From JBEBVQ01 sp037190845 (GTDB lineage Bacteria > Bacteroidota > Bacteroidia > Chitinophagales > Chitinophagaceae), in contig JBBCJI010000011.1 of NCBI GenBank assembly GCA_037190845.1, forward strand, positions 4,990 to 68,989: 64,000 bases of DNA. Direction: 5' to 3'. The first letter of the stretch is position 1. Each line of letters starts with the position of its first letter. Shown here piece after piece: positions 43,881 to 53,517 of this stretch. Below the pieces are notes generated by a model, which had not been told where the DNA came from, searched no databases, and was given only the letters and a program-made list of their open reading frames with translations. Position numbers and translations under genes: made by a program.

Positions 43881-43913
43881 AGCAGCAAATTTAAAAAGAA
43901 TAGTGTAAGTAAG

Positions 43914-43932
43914 TTACACATTTCCTGTGTAA
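43914..43932. promoter_or_regulatory. Candidate HTH operator (copy B)
   Basis: TTACACA-TTTCC-TGTGTAA about 35 bases before the HTH start, with the same flanking GTAAGTAA and CAGTAAGTAACGGGC as at 21652-21670. The conservation covers about 100 bases. Confidence 0.6.
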
Positions 43933-44079
43933 AAAACAGTAAGTAACGGGCAAATTTTCATTCGACTATAAAGTAAATAAACATTCAATTGAGAGGGTGG
44001 CAGAGGAGTCTCTTATAACAATCAGCTTACCACCATCCGGTCATCATGCTTATTAAGGCAAAGATTTACCACACGCCGA

Positions 44080-44436
44080 CTAAGTCTGCATGAAAATTTC
44101 GGCAGGTAAATTGAAAAATGCCCGTAGCTTCTTGGCCATATTCAGGGTGAGCTCCCGGCGACCGGACAGGATGGAGGATATATGTCCTTTGCTCCCGATA
44201 ATCGGCTCCAGATCTTTGGCTTTCATGCCGCGTTCTTCCATCTTCATCTTGATCGTTTCAATAGGATCCAGAGCAGGGAGCGGAATATGTTTGTCTTCGT
44301 AGTCCTTGACCAATACCAGCAATAAGGCCAGTTCATCCGCTTCCGGACCACCCTCTGCTGCATGGAAGATCTCCATGGTGCGGACAATGGCCTTTTGATA
44401 GTCAGCCTCCGTATGGATTACTTTCCAGTTCATCAT
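44080..44436 (-). CDS. higA: HigA-type antitoxin
   Basis: A 118-residue antitoxin with a C-terminal XRE HTH (residues 62-112): MKMKMEERGMKAKDLEPIIGSKGHISSILSGRRELTLNMAKKL (read in parts). The N-terminal half is a helical toxin-binding region with EGGPEADELALLLVLVKDYEDKH. It overlaps higB by 4 bases (ATGA), in the toxin-first order of HigBA operons. It should neutralise HigB and repress the operon. Confidence 0.9.
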   Translation of the reverse strand: MMNWKVIHTEADYQKAIVRTMEIFHAAEGGPEADELALLLVLVKDYEDKHIPLPALDPIETIKMKMEERGMKAKDLEPIIGSKGHISSILSGRRELTLNMAKKLRAFFNLPAEIFMQT

Positions 44437-44765
44437 TTTATTGCTTTATAGATTAAAATTTTGGTGTCAAAAGCTACAGTTTCTACATTGATCCTGTCAT
44501 ACTGTTTATGTGTCCCAAACCAGATCACATAAGCAGCCAGTTGTTTGAAATTGACAGATGCTACGAGCCGGAAATCATTACCCTTGATATTGAAGATAAC
44601 CCGGTTATTGGCTACTATACTTGCATTTCCATAAACAGCTTTTAGTTCATTGAAGCTGTGAAACTCCTGCTTTAAAAATTCATTATACCAGGTCAATAAT
44701 GCATTCTTAGCTTGCGGGTACTTGTCCACATAATAAAGAATGGCTCTTTTGACAATGATATTCAT
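44433..44765 (-). CDS. higB: HigB-type mRNA interferase toxin
   Basis: A 110-residue toxin of the HigB_toxin family: IVKRAILYYVDKYPQAKNALLTWYNEFLKQE, FNELKAVYGNASIVANNRVIFNIKGNDFRLVASVNF and YVIWFGTHKQYDRINVETV. These are ribosome-dependent mRNA endonucleases. Toxin precedes antitoxin, coupled by ATGA. Complete and apparently functional. Confidence 0.92.
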   Translation of the reverse strand: MNIIVKRAILYYVDKYPQAKNALLTWYNEFLKQEFHSFNELKAVYGNASIVANNRVIFNIKGNDFRLVASVNFKQLAAYVIWFGTHKQYDRINVETVAFDTKILIYKAIK

Positions 44766-44960
44766 ACAATCAAAAGTAAGAAAATGTTTTCAATTTGAAA
44801 ACATTTATTTGGTCATAAGACTACCATAGGACTAGCATAGGGGGAGTGCATCGTTTTGTACAGTTTCCTGGTGGTTTTTTGGGTCTGTGTTTTACTTGCG
44901 GTTGAAATCTTCCCCCAGTATTGGCTTCAGTGTGCTGAGTCTTGAGACGGTATACTATAA

Positions 44961-45084
44961 AAAGCAGCGCCACAGCACTCGGAAGTTACCTTATCGCATT
45001 TCCCAAAATACTTGTTTACCGTCAGGATGGTAACAGGTACGAGATCTTTGCTAACCGGTAACTTCCGATGCGTGGCCGCTGCTT
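44961..45084. mobile_element. 124 bp MITE-like element with 28 bp inverted ends
   Basis: Left end AAGCAGCG-CCACAGCACTCGGAAGTTACC and right end (read inward) AAGCAGCGGCCACGCATCGGAAGTTACC match nearly throughout, around about 65 bases that contain no gene. This could be a miniature transposon or a highly structured transcript. It accounts for much of the gene-free region 44766-45156. Confidence 0.6.
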
Positions 45085-45156
45085 TGCGAAACCTAAATAA
45101 TTAATTCAGCCGGGAATATCTGGGTTATGATGATTTCCCCGGCTGATAAGCTGTTT

Positions 45157-47361
45157 TTACTGTTTGGTAAAACGGGTCGTTTTCAGGATGCGGTCTTCGC
45201 CATCCCGAATCTTTATTATGTACACTGCAGGAATAAGACCCTTTAAAGATACTTTGCCGTTGTGTACCTCCGCGTCTCTGATGAGGCGGCCGTCCGTTGC
45301 AAACACACTCGCCCGCATATGTCCCGCGCCCCCCGTTATAAACAGATCATCCTGCGCAGGATTGGGGAACAAAGTGATCTGTCGGCCGGGATGCGCCACG
45401 TTACCGACAAACACGTTGTTGATATAGGTTACCTTAGTAACGACCTCACATCCGTTTTCGTCGGTTACCTTCAGCTTGTAATATCCGTTCTCAGCTACGG
45501 TATAGGTCGAAGCGTTTGCTCCGTTAATAGCCGTATCGTTCAGGAACCACTGGTACTCTGCGTAATTGTCATCCACATAAAGGCTGGTGGTATCGACTTT
45601 GATTTCCGGAGCAGGAATAGGACTGACAGTCAACTCAAGGGTGATCAGACTGTCGCAGCCCATCATGCTCGCATATGTCTGTGTGAACCGACCTTCTTCC
45701 TTATATGCAATGTCATTCAGCCGGTAACTTTCCCCGCATACGATGGAGGCCTGTATGAGTTGTGAGGAGCTGTCGTTACAACTGAACTTTACTAAAAATA
45801 CATCCCAGGCTCCGATACTGGTAAGTTCCCCTCCCGTACCGCCGGGATTGAAATCTGCCTGCCTTGCCGGGCCGAAAGAGCCAAAGTAACCTGTGGCATA
45901 TACATTGCCTCTGTCCACGTGGAGGTTGGTGGAGACATCAATGGTGGCGGTTCCACCCATAGATTTTACCCATAGAAAATCTCCGTTGCCATTATATTTA
46001 GCCACAAAAGCATCCGACCATCCGGCATAAGCGGGCGTGCCGCCTGTGCCGCCGGGATTAAAGTCGGCGCCGGCATCACCGAAATGCCCTGAGAGGTATA
46101 CATTTCCCCTTCTGTCGGTTTGCATATCAAGCGCTTCATCAGTGCTTTCTCCACCCAGATTCCTGGCCCATAAAAACTGGCCGGTCTTATCATACTTGAC
46201 AAGAAAAATATCAGCGTCAATCATACCCGACGCTGTTCCGAGATTAACAAGCAGGCCACCTGTGCCTCCGGGGTTAAGATCCACGGATGAAGAAGAATAG
46301 AATCCGGTGACAAATACATTGCCGTCCATATCCGATGCTACGCTTTTTACTTCTTCCATCACAAATGCGGCGTCTCCTCCCACATGTTTCGCCCATTTGA
46401 AACTTCCGTTTCCGTTGAAAGATGCTACCCATCCGTCGCATGCCCCGGTTCCTGTATTGAGGAACCGGCCCCCGGCGCCTCCCGGATTGAAGTCAACCGT
46501 ATCAGAATAGAAACGTCCGCCGATTGTCACATCGCCGGCTGTATCGCAGGTAATTGAGTAGCAGTCTTCATCAAGGGACCCACCAAGAGCCTTAACCCAG
46601 ACAAAATTTCCGGAAGTATCGTATTTGGTAAGGAAGACATCGTACCTGCCGTATGGACCGTTCGGCGCCGGAGCTATTCCTCCGGTGCTACCGGGATTGA
46701 AGTTTGCATTCGATGAATTGAATATCCCTGTTATATAGACCTCATTCCTGTGTACTGCGACGCCCTTGCCGAGGTCAGCGCCGGTGCCTCCGCAATTTTT
46801 TGCCCAGATAAGCTGCCCGTTCTCATCGTACTTCGCGAGGAAAATGTCTTCACTACCCGGGCTGGTGTTGTTGAGCACTCCGTTGCTGCCTCCGGGATTC
46901 ATATCCAGGCTGGCGGATTGAAAAGAACCTGTTATATAGAAATTATCGTCAGCATCAAATGCTATTCCGGTTACAAGGTCCGTAAAAGGGGACCCTATGG
47001 CCTTTACCCATATAAAACTTCCGTCAGGATGATATTTGGCGATGAATATATCTTCTCCGCCGAGGTTGTTGATAATGCCACCGGTGCCGCCGGGATTAAA
47101 ATCCATCGTTGGGGCTTCAAATAATCCTATATGATAGACATCTCCTTTCCCGTCTGTTGCTATACCTGCCCCCATATCAAATCCGCTACTACCTACGCCC
47201 GTCACCCATTCGAAGGACTGTGCTTGCGCTGATTGAGGCATACCCGCCATTGTGGCGAAACCCAGCATGGCGGTGAGCAGAACTGTACTACTGCGATAGT
47301 ATCTGCCCAGAGAGCAGGCAAGGCGTGCAACAGATGTTTTTTTTGTAATTCTGAAACTCAT
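45157..47361 (-). CDS. Secreted SBBP-repeat protein, T9SS type A cargo
   Basis: A 734-residue secreted protein from ATG 47361 (MSFRITKKT), with a signal peptide ending MPQSAQAQ. It contains about nine beta-propeller-type repeats of about 55 residues, each carrying a (D/N)xNPG(G/S)xxG signature followed by D(I/V)FxxKY and G.FxWxK. A domain (SLITLELTVSPIPAPEIKV) and a short Ig-like piece (YAEYQWFLNDTAINGANASTYTV) lead to the type A sorting domain: ITLFPNPAQDDLFITGG ... PAVYIIKIRDGEDRILKTTRF. Surface adhesion or matrix role likely; unproven. Paralogue at 41111. Confidence 0.9.
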   Translation of the reverse strand: MSFRITKKTSVARLACSLGRYYRSSTVLLTAMLGFATMAGMPQSAQAQSFEWVTGVGSSGFDMGAGIATDGKGDVYHIGLFEAPTMDFNPGGTGGIINNLGGEDIFIAKYHPDGSFIWVKAIGSPFTDLVTGIAFDADDNFYITGSFQSASLDMNPGGSNGVLNNTSPGSEDIFLAKYDENGQLIWAKNCGGTGADLGKGVAVHRNEVYITGIFNSSNANFNPGSTGGIAPAPNGPYGRYDVFLTKYDTSGNFVWVKALGGSLDEDCYSITCDTAGDVTIGGRFYSDTVDFNPGGAGGRFLNTGTGACDGWVASFNGNGSFKWAKHVGGDAAFVMEEVKSVASDMDGNVFVTGFYSSSSVDLNPGGTGGLLVNLGTASGMIDADIFLVKYDKTGQFLWARNLGGESTDEALDMQTDRRGNVYLSGHFGDAGADFNPGGTGGTPAYAGWSDAFVAKYNGNGDFLWVKSMGGTATIDVSTNLHVDRGNVYATGYFGSFGPARQADFNPGGTGGELTSIGAWDVFLVKFSCNDSSSQLIQASIVCGESYRLNDIAYKEEGRFTQTYASMMGCDSLITLELTVSPIPAPEIKVDTTSLYVDDNYAEYQWFLNDTAINGANASTYTVAENGYYKLKVTDENGCEVVTKVTYINNVFVGNVAHPGRQITLFPNPAQDDLFITGGAGHMRASVFATDGRLIRDAEVHNGKVSLKGLIPAVYIIKIRDGEDRILKTTRFTKQ

Positions 47362-47628
47362 AAAAAAGGGATTTAACAATTTTACAAACAATAAATAGAC
47401 CGTTTATTTACGAGCAATCTCAGGGAAACTTGTATTTGTTTCACCGGAAAACGGGTCGTTTATTAGCGTTACTTTCTGCAGAAAATATAGCTCAATAAGG
47501 CAAAAGTAGGCTGCCTTAATGCTCATTCCGTGACAGATTTGCTTCATAATTTTAATCTTTATATGACTGAATGGGCACTGTTTTCATAATTTGGATTATT
47601 GTCCTAAGTTCGGGGTGAAATCGAATGT

Positions 47629-49602
47629 ATGTTTCAGCGCTTTCTATGCTATGCTGTCTTGCTTGTTTGCCTTTCCGCCTTCCGGCTTAAAGGTCAGGAG
47701 CAGCTATCCGGCCCGATATCAGCGTTTGATTTCGAATCTGTTTCATTAAGAGATACGACCCGGATACTCAACCTGATTGACAGCGCGAAGAGACTTATCG
47801 CCGCACATCCTGACAGCGCGGAACGATTGCTGCACATCAGCTTGGAAGCAAGCCGGAGGCTTACCTGGAGCAACGGCGCCATGATCGCGCTTACGGGCTT
47901 GGGAAATCTTGCGCAGAAACATGGATATTACCGGGATGCGATCGGATATTTCAACCTGGCGCTGGCCTTTGGCTATACCGGAAAACATTATCCGTACATT
48001 TCAGGTATTTACAACAACATTGGAAATGCATACAGCGCGCTGGGTGTTTACGACAGCTCCGTAAGGGCCATGTACCGGGCGATACATTACGCAGAAAGGT
48101 TCTCGTCCATTGTGTCTTTGAGTATATACTATACGAATCTGGCAACCCATTTGCGCCCCGAAGAGGCTATTTTCTATTTTGATAAGGCGGAGTCGGTATT
48201 GAAGCATGAGAACAATGAATATGCATTGGGGCAGTTCTTTGTCAACAAAGCTTTTGTCTTCTACGAAAAGGAAGGTGTAAAATCAGGGCATATACTCGAA
48301 TACCTTCAAAAAGCGCTCGTGATTGGAAATCGTATAGGTTCACCGGTATTGCAGCACAGTGCGTTATTCAACCTGGGGGGCTATTATGTCAGCTTAGGTC
48401 AGTACAGCAAAGCCCTTGAATTCCTCGAACGTGCGCAGGCATTCCATGAAGACGGGAATATAAGTCTGAACAGTAAACATCATACACTCACATTGCTTGC
48501 AAAGTCGTGGAGCGAGTTAGGGAAAAGTGAAGAGGCCGAGCTGCTCCTGCAGGATTTGTTAAGAACCGGAGAGGGGGCGGATCCGCTGACTACAGCTTAT
48601 ATCCATGGTACGCTCGCGTATGTATATGAAGCTGCAGGCAAGCCCTACAAAGCGCTCCGGCATAAGGACAGCCAGATGATTATCAACCGGCATCTGTCCA
48701 CACAGGAGCACAATCGCCTGAAGAACCAGTATGAGATCAGGTACAGGACAGCACAGAAAAACAAGGAGCTTGCAGAAAAAGAGCTGCTCATTGTCCGGCA
48801 GCACAGGAATATCGAATCAAAAAATCTGTGGATAGGCGTGATCGCTTCCGGTGCGGCAGTTTTGGTCCTGCTGTTTACAGGTCTGTACCGGAATTACCGG
48901 CATAAGCAGACCATGCAGGAAAACAGGATCCGGATCCTGCAGCAGGCGCATGAGGTTGACCATCTGAAGGCGATGATGAAGGGAGAAGAGAAAGAACGGG
49001 TACGCCTGGCACGGGAGCTGCATGACGGTATAGGAGGTATGCTTACAGCGATGAAGATGAGCCTGGGTAAGGCCCGGAGCAGGTTTCCGCAGCTAAGCAC
49101 GGTACCCGCGGTGGGAGATGTGATGAAGATGCTGGAAGATACGACCGCAGAGGTACGCAAGACGGCACATAACCTGATGCCGGACGTACTGATAAAGCAC
49201 GGACTTGAGGATGCACTCCTGATCTATTGCGCCCGGATCAGCGCCGGAGGCGTGCTTCAGGTGGACGTTCATGTTCACCTGGAGACTGAGCAGCTTGACA
49301 AGGGCGTGGAGCTTTTCCTGTACCGTATTGCCCAGGAACTTATCCAGAATGTGGTGAAACATGCGCACGCTGATCAGGCGATCCTGCAGATCATGCAAAA
49401 GGAGGGGAGAATCAGCATTGTTGTCGAAGACAATGGTACCGGATTTGACCCGGACGAAGAGTCGGAAGGGGTAGGGCTTCAGAATCTCCGCTACCGGGTA
49501 CAGGCGCTTGAGGGATTGCTTTCCGTCATGTCTGCTAAGGGCAGGAGTACGACGATCTATATCGAATTTGAGATTGAAAAGCTTATTTTAGCAGACAGTT
49601 AG
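47629..49602 (+). CDS. TPR-containing sensor histidine kinase (HisKA_3)
   Basis: A 657-residue membrane kinase. A signal sequence (FLCYAVLLVCLSAFRLKG) precedes a periplasmic TPR region (residues about 70-380; e.g. AIGYFNLALAFGYTGKHYPYISGIYNNIGNAYSALG, ALEFLERAQAFHEDG). One membrane helix lies near residues 398-420 (WIGVIASGAAVLVLLFTGLY). The cytoplasmic part has HisKA_3 with phospho-acceptor H465 (RLARELHDGIGGMLTAMKMSLG) and HATPase (ELIQNVVKHAHAD, VEDNGTGFDP, GVGLQNLRYRV). It is in one operon with the response regulator 6 bases downstream. The signal is unknown. Confidence 0.94.
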   Translation: MFQRFLCYAVLLVCLSAFRLKGQEQLSGPISAFDFESVSLRDTTRILNLIDSAKRLIAAHPDSAERLLHISLEASRRLTWSNGAMIALTGLGNLAQKHGYYRDAIGYFNLALAFGYTGKHYPYISGIYNNIGNAYSALGVYDSSVRAMYRAIHYAERFSSIVSLSIYYTNLATHLRPEEAIFYFDKAESVLKHENNEYALGQFFVNKAFVFYEKEGVKSGHILEYLQKALVIGNRIGSPVLQHSALFNLGGYYVSLGQYSKALEFLERAQAFHEDGNISLNSKHHTLTLLAKSWSELGKSEEAELLLQDLLRTGEGADPLTTAYIHGTLAYVYEAAGKPYKALRHKDSQMIINRHLSTQEHNRLKNQYEIRYRTAQKNKELAEKELLIVRQHRNIESKNLWIGVIASGAAVLVLLFTGLYRNYRHKQTMQENRIRILQQAHEVDHLKAMMKGEEKERVRLARELHDGIGGMLTAMKMSLGKARSRFPQLSTVPAVGDVMKMLEDTTAEVRKTAHNLMPDVLIKHGLEDALLIYCARISAGGVLQVDVHVHLETEQLDKGVELFLYRIAQELIQNVVKHAHADQAILQIMQKEGRISIVVEDNGTGFDPDEESEGVGLQNLRYRVQALEGLLSVMSAKGRSTTIYIEFEIEKLILADS

Positions 49603-49608
49603 TTTCAA

Positions 49609-50247
49609 ATGCAGATAAGAATTGCCATAGCAGATGACCATCCCATAGTCATCAAAGGTTTGCTGAATGTGCTGTCTGACTATGGGGATATCTTAGTGAC
49701 CGGAACCTATTCGGACGGAACTCAGTTGCTGAAGGGACTGGAAAAGAGCCTGCCTGACATATTGTTGCTGGATATCCAGATGCCCGGAAAGACCGGCGAC
49801 CAGCTTGCGCCTGTGATCCTGAAAAAATATCCGAATCTGAAGATCATCACGCTGACGAACTTCGACAGCGCCCTGTATCTGACCAATATGATGTGGCGGG
49901 GAGCCAAAGGTTATATACTGAAAAGCGCGGACGAAGACGTGCTGATCCATGCCATCCGTACAGTTGCTGCCGGTGGGGAGTATATTGAGCCCACCATGCA
50001 GGATAAGCTGGGCGAAATGAGTGCAGCCCGTAAACGCAGCTTGTCGCTTAAGTCCACGTTGACAGACCGGGAAAAGGAGATACTGAGGCTTATTGTCAAA
50101 GGTCATACCTGCCCGGAAATTGCAGAAAAGCTTTTTCTGAGCACCTATACGGTAGAGAACTACAGGGTTATCATACAGACCAAAATGAACGTAAATAACA
50201 CAGCGACATTGGTAAAAAAGGCGCTGGAGCTCGGGCTTACTGATTAG
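49609..50247 (+). CDS. NarL/FixJ-type response regulator
   Basis: A 212-residue regulator: receiver domain residues 1-125 with phospho-acceptor D55 (DILLLDIQMPGKTGD) and conserved T/K (IITLTNFDS, KGYILKSA), then a LuxR-type HTH (residues about 145-205: LTDREKEILRLIVKGHTCPEIAEKLFLSTYTVENYRVIIQTKMN, read in parts). It is the cognate partner of the upstream kinase. Target genes cannot be read from sequence. Confidence 0.95.
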   Translation: MQIRIAIADDHPIVIKGLLNVLSDYGDILVTGTYSDGTQLLKGLEKSLPDILLLDIQMPGKTGDQLAPVILKKYPNLKIITLTNFDSALYLTNMMWRGAKGYILKSADEDVLIHAIRTVAAGGEYIEPTMQDKLGEMSAARKRSLSLKSTLTDREKEILRLIVKGHTCPEIAEKLFLSTYTVENYRVIIQTKMNVNNTATLVKKALELGLTD

Positions 50248-50270
50248 GCTCCATGGTGAAGTCGAAACAT

Positions 50271-50299
50271 AAAAAAGCCCGGTCATTAACCGGGCTTTT
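50271..50299. terminator. Bidirectional terminator between response regulator and tRNA
   Basis: AAAAAAGCCCGG-TCATTAA-CCGGGCTTTT; it serves the response regulator on the plus strand and the tRNA on the minus strand. Confidence 0.85.
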
Positions 50300-50300
50300 G

Positions 50301-50372
<72 letters not shown>

Positions 50373-50475
50373 ATGAGGGTGCAAAGGTAATACTTCTATT
50401 CGTAACAACAATAAATCTTTTGAAATTATTCTTAAAAATGTGTCAAATGCAGTTTCTCCACCTAATTTTACACGC

Positions 50476-51363
50476 ATGACGGCACAACATAAGGCCGGAT
50501 TCGTAAACATTTTTGGTTTACCGAATGCCGGCAAGTCAACCCTGATGAATGCGCTGCTCGGTGAGCAGCTTGTTATTACATCCCATAAGGTGCAGACGAC
50601 AAGGCACAGGATTGCAGGAATTCTCTCTGAAGCAGATTATCAGATCGTGTTTTCGGATACCCCCGGTATCGTAGAACCAAAATATAAACTGCACCAGAAA
50701 ATGATGATGCACGTTAAGAGTGCCCTTGAAGATGCTGATGTTGCACTGCTGATGCATGATATAACATTGCCGGTTGCCGACCTGGAAGTTATCGCAGGGA
50801 TGCTGAAGCTGAAAGTCCCTGTGATCCTTCTGCTGAATAAGACCGATCTGGTGAAAGATCCGAAGGAGGTAAAGCTGCTGGAGGAAACATTCCGTACACA
50901 ATTCCCTGATTGGGATATATTGCCTGTTTCGGCCAGAAAACAGACCGGTACGGATCAGATCATTCCCCTCATTCTGAAATATCTGCCCGAAGCCCCCCCA
51001 TATTATCCGGATGACCGTATTTCCGACCGTCCCGTGCGTTTTTTTGTCAGTGAGCTGATTCGCGAACAGATATACAATCTTTACCACGAAGAGATCCCAT
51101 ATCATACGGCTGTGATCATACAATCGTTTGAAGAAAAGCCGGCCCTGCATGTGATCAAGGCAGAGATCATCGTCGGCCGCGAAACGCAGAAGGTGATCAT
51201 GATCGGAAAAGGGGGAAGCATGATCAAGCAGTTGGGGATTAATGCCCGGAAAAAAATAGAGGCCTTCCTGGATGCGAAGGTTCACCTGGAGCTGTTTATA
51301 AAGGTACGACCGAAATGGCGGGACAACGAGACTTACCTGCGGGAATATGGGTATAACGGATGA
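50476..51363 (+). CDS. era: GTPase Era
   Basis: A 295-residue GTPase needed for 30S ribosome maturation. GTPase motifs: G1 GLPNAGKS (residues 14-21), G3 DTPGI near 62, G4 NKTD near 125, G5 SARK. The C-terminal KH domain contains VIIQSFEEKPALHVIKAEIIVGRETQKVIMIGKGGSMIKQLG (read in parts), which binds 16S rRNA. ATG 50476 is preferred; the longer frame from GTG 50440 adds 12 residues. Divergent from the tRNA gene. Confidence 0.96.
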   Translation: MTAQHKAGFVNIFGLPNAGKSTLMNALLGEQLVITSHKVQTTRHRIAGILSEADYQIVFSDTPGIVEPKYKLHQKMMMHVKSALEDADVALLMHDITLPVADLEVIAGMLKLKVPVILLLNKTDLVKDPKEVKLLEETFRTQFPDWDILPVSARKQTGTDQIIPLILKYLPEAPPYYPDDRISDRPVRFFVSELIREQIYNLYHEEIPYHTAVIIQSFEEKPALHVIKAEIIVGRETQKVIMIGKGGSMIKQLGINARKKIEAFLDAKVHLELFIKVRPKWRDNETYLREYGYNG

Positions 51364-51367
51364 TCCT

Positions 51368-52261
51368 ATGGAGGACAGGTTTGACATACCTATACAGCCT
51401 GTATTTATTGACCTTGCTGAAAAATGCCGTATACAAATAGACATGCTGCGGCTTGACCGGACAGACACGGTCGTTTCCGGCAACAAATGGTTCAAGCTCA
51501 TCCGCAACATTCAGGCGGCCAAATCCGGAGGATATAGCCGGTTGCTCAGCTTTGGCGGTGCCTGGTCCAACCATCTCGTGGCGATGGCCGCTGCTTCATC
51601 GGATGCAGGGTTGGGCGCCATTGGTATGGTACGTGGATTGCATGCGGCCGACAACCTTACACCATCATTGAAGCAGTGCAGGGATATGGGTATGCAGCTC
51701 CGGTTTCTTTCCCGTGAAGATTATACCCGTAAAGATGACCCCGGATTTCTGGAGCACTTGAGACAGGAATGGGATGGTGTTTATATCATTCCGGAAGGTG
51801 GTGCAAATCCGGAGGGCAGAGCGGGAGCCGGTCTGATAGCAAAATATATCCCGGATCATTACACACATATTTGTCTTTCTGTGGGTTCCGGTACCACACT
51901 GGCGGGTTTAAGGCAGGCATTGCCGTTAACACAGCAGGTTATCGGGTTTGCTCCCATGAAGGGAGGGGCTTACCTTCAGCCGCTTATTGCAGGCTGGTTA
52001 TCGCCGGAGCAAAACCGGAACTGGTATTTGACAGATGATTATCATTTCGGCGGATTTGGAAAAATCACCATTCCGTTGCAGCAATGGATGCAGGATTTCT
52101 ACCGGAAATACCACATTCCGCTGGATCGTGTATATACTGCAAAGATGATGTACGGCGTGCTGGATATGATACAACAGGGATGTTTTACCGAAAAATCTTC
52201 CGTCTTGTGCATTCATACAGGAGGACTTCAGGGGAATACAGGGATGAGGATTGAGGATTGA
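51368..52261 (+). CDS. D-cysteine desulfhydrase / ACC deaminase family PLP enzyme
   Basis: A 297-residue fold-type II PLP enzyme from ATG 51368, four bases after the era stop (an in-frame ATG at 51347 overlaps era). The PLP lysine is in VVSGNKWFKL (about K40), with SFGGAWSNHLVAMAAASS, IPEGGANPEGRAGAG and the phosphate loop LSVGSGTTLAGL. Ends with LCIHTGGLQG. Relatives degrade D-cysteine or 1-aminocyclopropane-carboxylate; the substrate here is unknown. It is probably cotranscribed with era. Confidence 0.9.
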   Translation: MEDRFDIPIQPVFIDLAEKCRIQIDMLRLDRTDTVVSGNKWFKLIRNIQAAKSGGYSRLLSFGGAWSNHLVAMAAASSDAGLGAIGMVRGLHAADNLTPSLKQCRDMGMQLRFLSREDYTRKDDPGFLEHLRQEWDGVYIIPEGGANPEGRAGAGLIAKYIPDHYTHICLSVGSGTTLAGLRQALPLTQQVIGFAPMKGGAYLQPLIAGWLSPEQNRNWYLTDDYHFGGFGKITIPLQQWMQDFYRKYHIPLDRVYTAKMMYGVLDMIQQGCFTEKSSVLCIHTGGLQGNTGMRIED

Positions 52262-52304
52262 GGGATGAGGATTGAATTTCATCTCTCAATCCTCATCCCT
52301 CAAC
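52258..52304. repeat. Inverted repeat / hairpin after deaminase gene
   Basis: TTGAGGGATGAGGATTGA-(ATTTCATCTC)-TCAATCCTCATCCCTCAA, an 18 bp perfect stem. Similar word-like repeats occur at 58021-58086 and 58851-58912. Likely stops transcription. Confidence 0.75.
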
Positions 52305-52362
52305 AAACAAAATAGCGGCGTACAAGGTTTGCATCTCTTGTTTTCGTTACTTTGTAGCCGTC

Positions 52363-53517
52363 ATGAAAATATTCGTTACCTGCTTTAGTCTCCTTTTCCT
52401 GTCACTGTTTGCGGGGGCTGTTCCCGACAGCAGCGGATTGCGTGTCAGCCTGCTTACCGTTGGCCCGGGACATGATGAAATATATGAGCCGTTCGGGCAT
52501 ACCGGTATCCGGGTCATTGATACACTCAATGGTACAGATCTGGTATATAGCTATGGCAGTTTCAACTACAGCGAACCGAATTTTGAGCTGAAGTTCATGC
52601 GCGGCAAGTTGCTCTATTATATGTCCGTATCGTCTTTCCGGAGTTTTATGGAAGAGTATGAATATACCCGGAGGAAGGTGGAGGAGCAGGAGTTGTTGCT
52701 CCAGGCCTCCGAAAAGCAGGATATCGTTGGCTTTTTACAATACAATTTGCAACCGGAAAATAAGTACTATAAATACGATTTCCTGTTTGATAATTGTGCC
52801 ACACGTGTAAGAGATGTTTTTCCCAAAACCTTCGATACAGTGTTTCAGTGGGGGGCTGCATTGCCGCCGGATGCGCGTATTACGTATCGCCAGATCATCA
52901 ACCAATACCTGTATGTGGAACATTTTGCCCGGTTTGGTATTAACATACTTTTGGGATCGAGGATTGACCGGGTGATGAGTAGTGAGGATGCTATGTTCCT
53001 GCCGGATTTTCTCCGTGACGGACTTGAGGGGGCAACCTTGTCGGGTAAGCCGGTCGCCGGACCTGTTACCTTATTACTTGATGGTTCGGATTCCGTGTCT
53101 GCAGGAATAAATGGTGGATTTCTGATTACACTGGCGGTGATGTTGCTTACGTTTGCGGGGCTGACAGTAAGGCGTTTACGTTTGCTCGGGCGGATCATGC
53201 AGGCGCTCGTGCTACTGGTGACGGGATTGCTTGGCTGCCTGATACTGGTGATGTGGCTGGGTACGGATCATCAGTCCTGCCAGGAAAACCTGAATGTGCT
53301 GTGGGCTTTACCTACCAGCTTATTGCTTGTGTTCCGCAGGCGTCGTGCCGGGCGGTACGCCGCGATCGCGATCCTCCTGCTGATCGTATCTTTTGTTTTA
53401 CATATACTACGGGTCCAGGAATTGCCGCTATTGGAGTTATGGCCCTGGTTGCTTTCGCTGCTGATGATTTATGGCGCGATTTATAAACGCGATAAACAGG
53501 AGGGCGTAACATCATGA
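52363..53517 (+). CDS. DUF4105 membrane protein (Lnb-like)
   Basis: A 384-residue protein with a signal peptide (MKIFVTCFSLLFLSLFAGAV). The DUF4105 domain follows: LLTVGPGHDEIYEPFGHTGIRVID, SFNYSEPNFELKFMRGKLLYYMSV and DFLFDNCATRVRDVFPKTF, with the conserved His and Cys. About four membrane helices form the C-terminus. DUF4105 proteins in Bacteroides have been linked to lipoprotein N-acylation (Lnb); assigning that here is by recall of family, not proven. It overlaps the alpha/beta hydrolase by 4 bases (ATGA). Confidence 0.85.
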   Translation: MKIFVTCFSLLFLSLFAGAVPDSSGLRVSLLTVGPGHDEIYEPFGHTGIRVIDTLNGTDLVYSYGSFNYSEPNFELKFMRGKLLYYMSVSSFRSFMEEYEYTRRKVEEQELLLQASEKQDIVGFLQYNLQPENKYYKYDFLFDNCATRVRDVFPKTFDTVFQWGAALPPDARITYRQIINQYLYVEHFARFGINILLGSRIDRVMSSEDAMFLPDFLRDGLEGATLSGKPVAGPVTLLLDGSDSVSAGINGGFLITLAVMLLTFAGLTVRRLRLLGRIMQALVLLVTGLLGCLILVMWLGTDHQSCQENLNVLWALPTSLLLVFRRRRAGRYAAIAILLLIVSFVLHILRVQELPLLELWPWLLSLLMIYGAIYKRDKQEGVTS

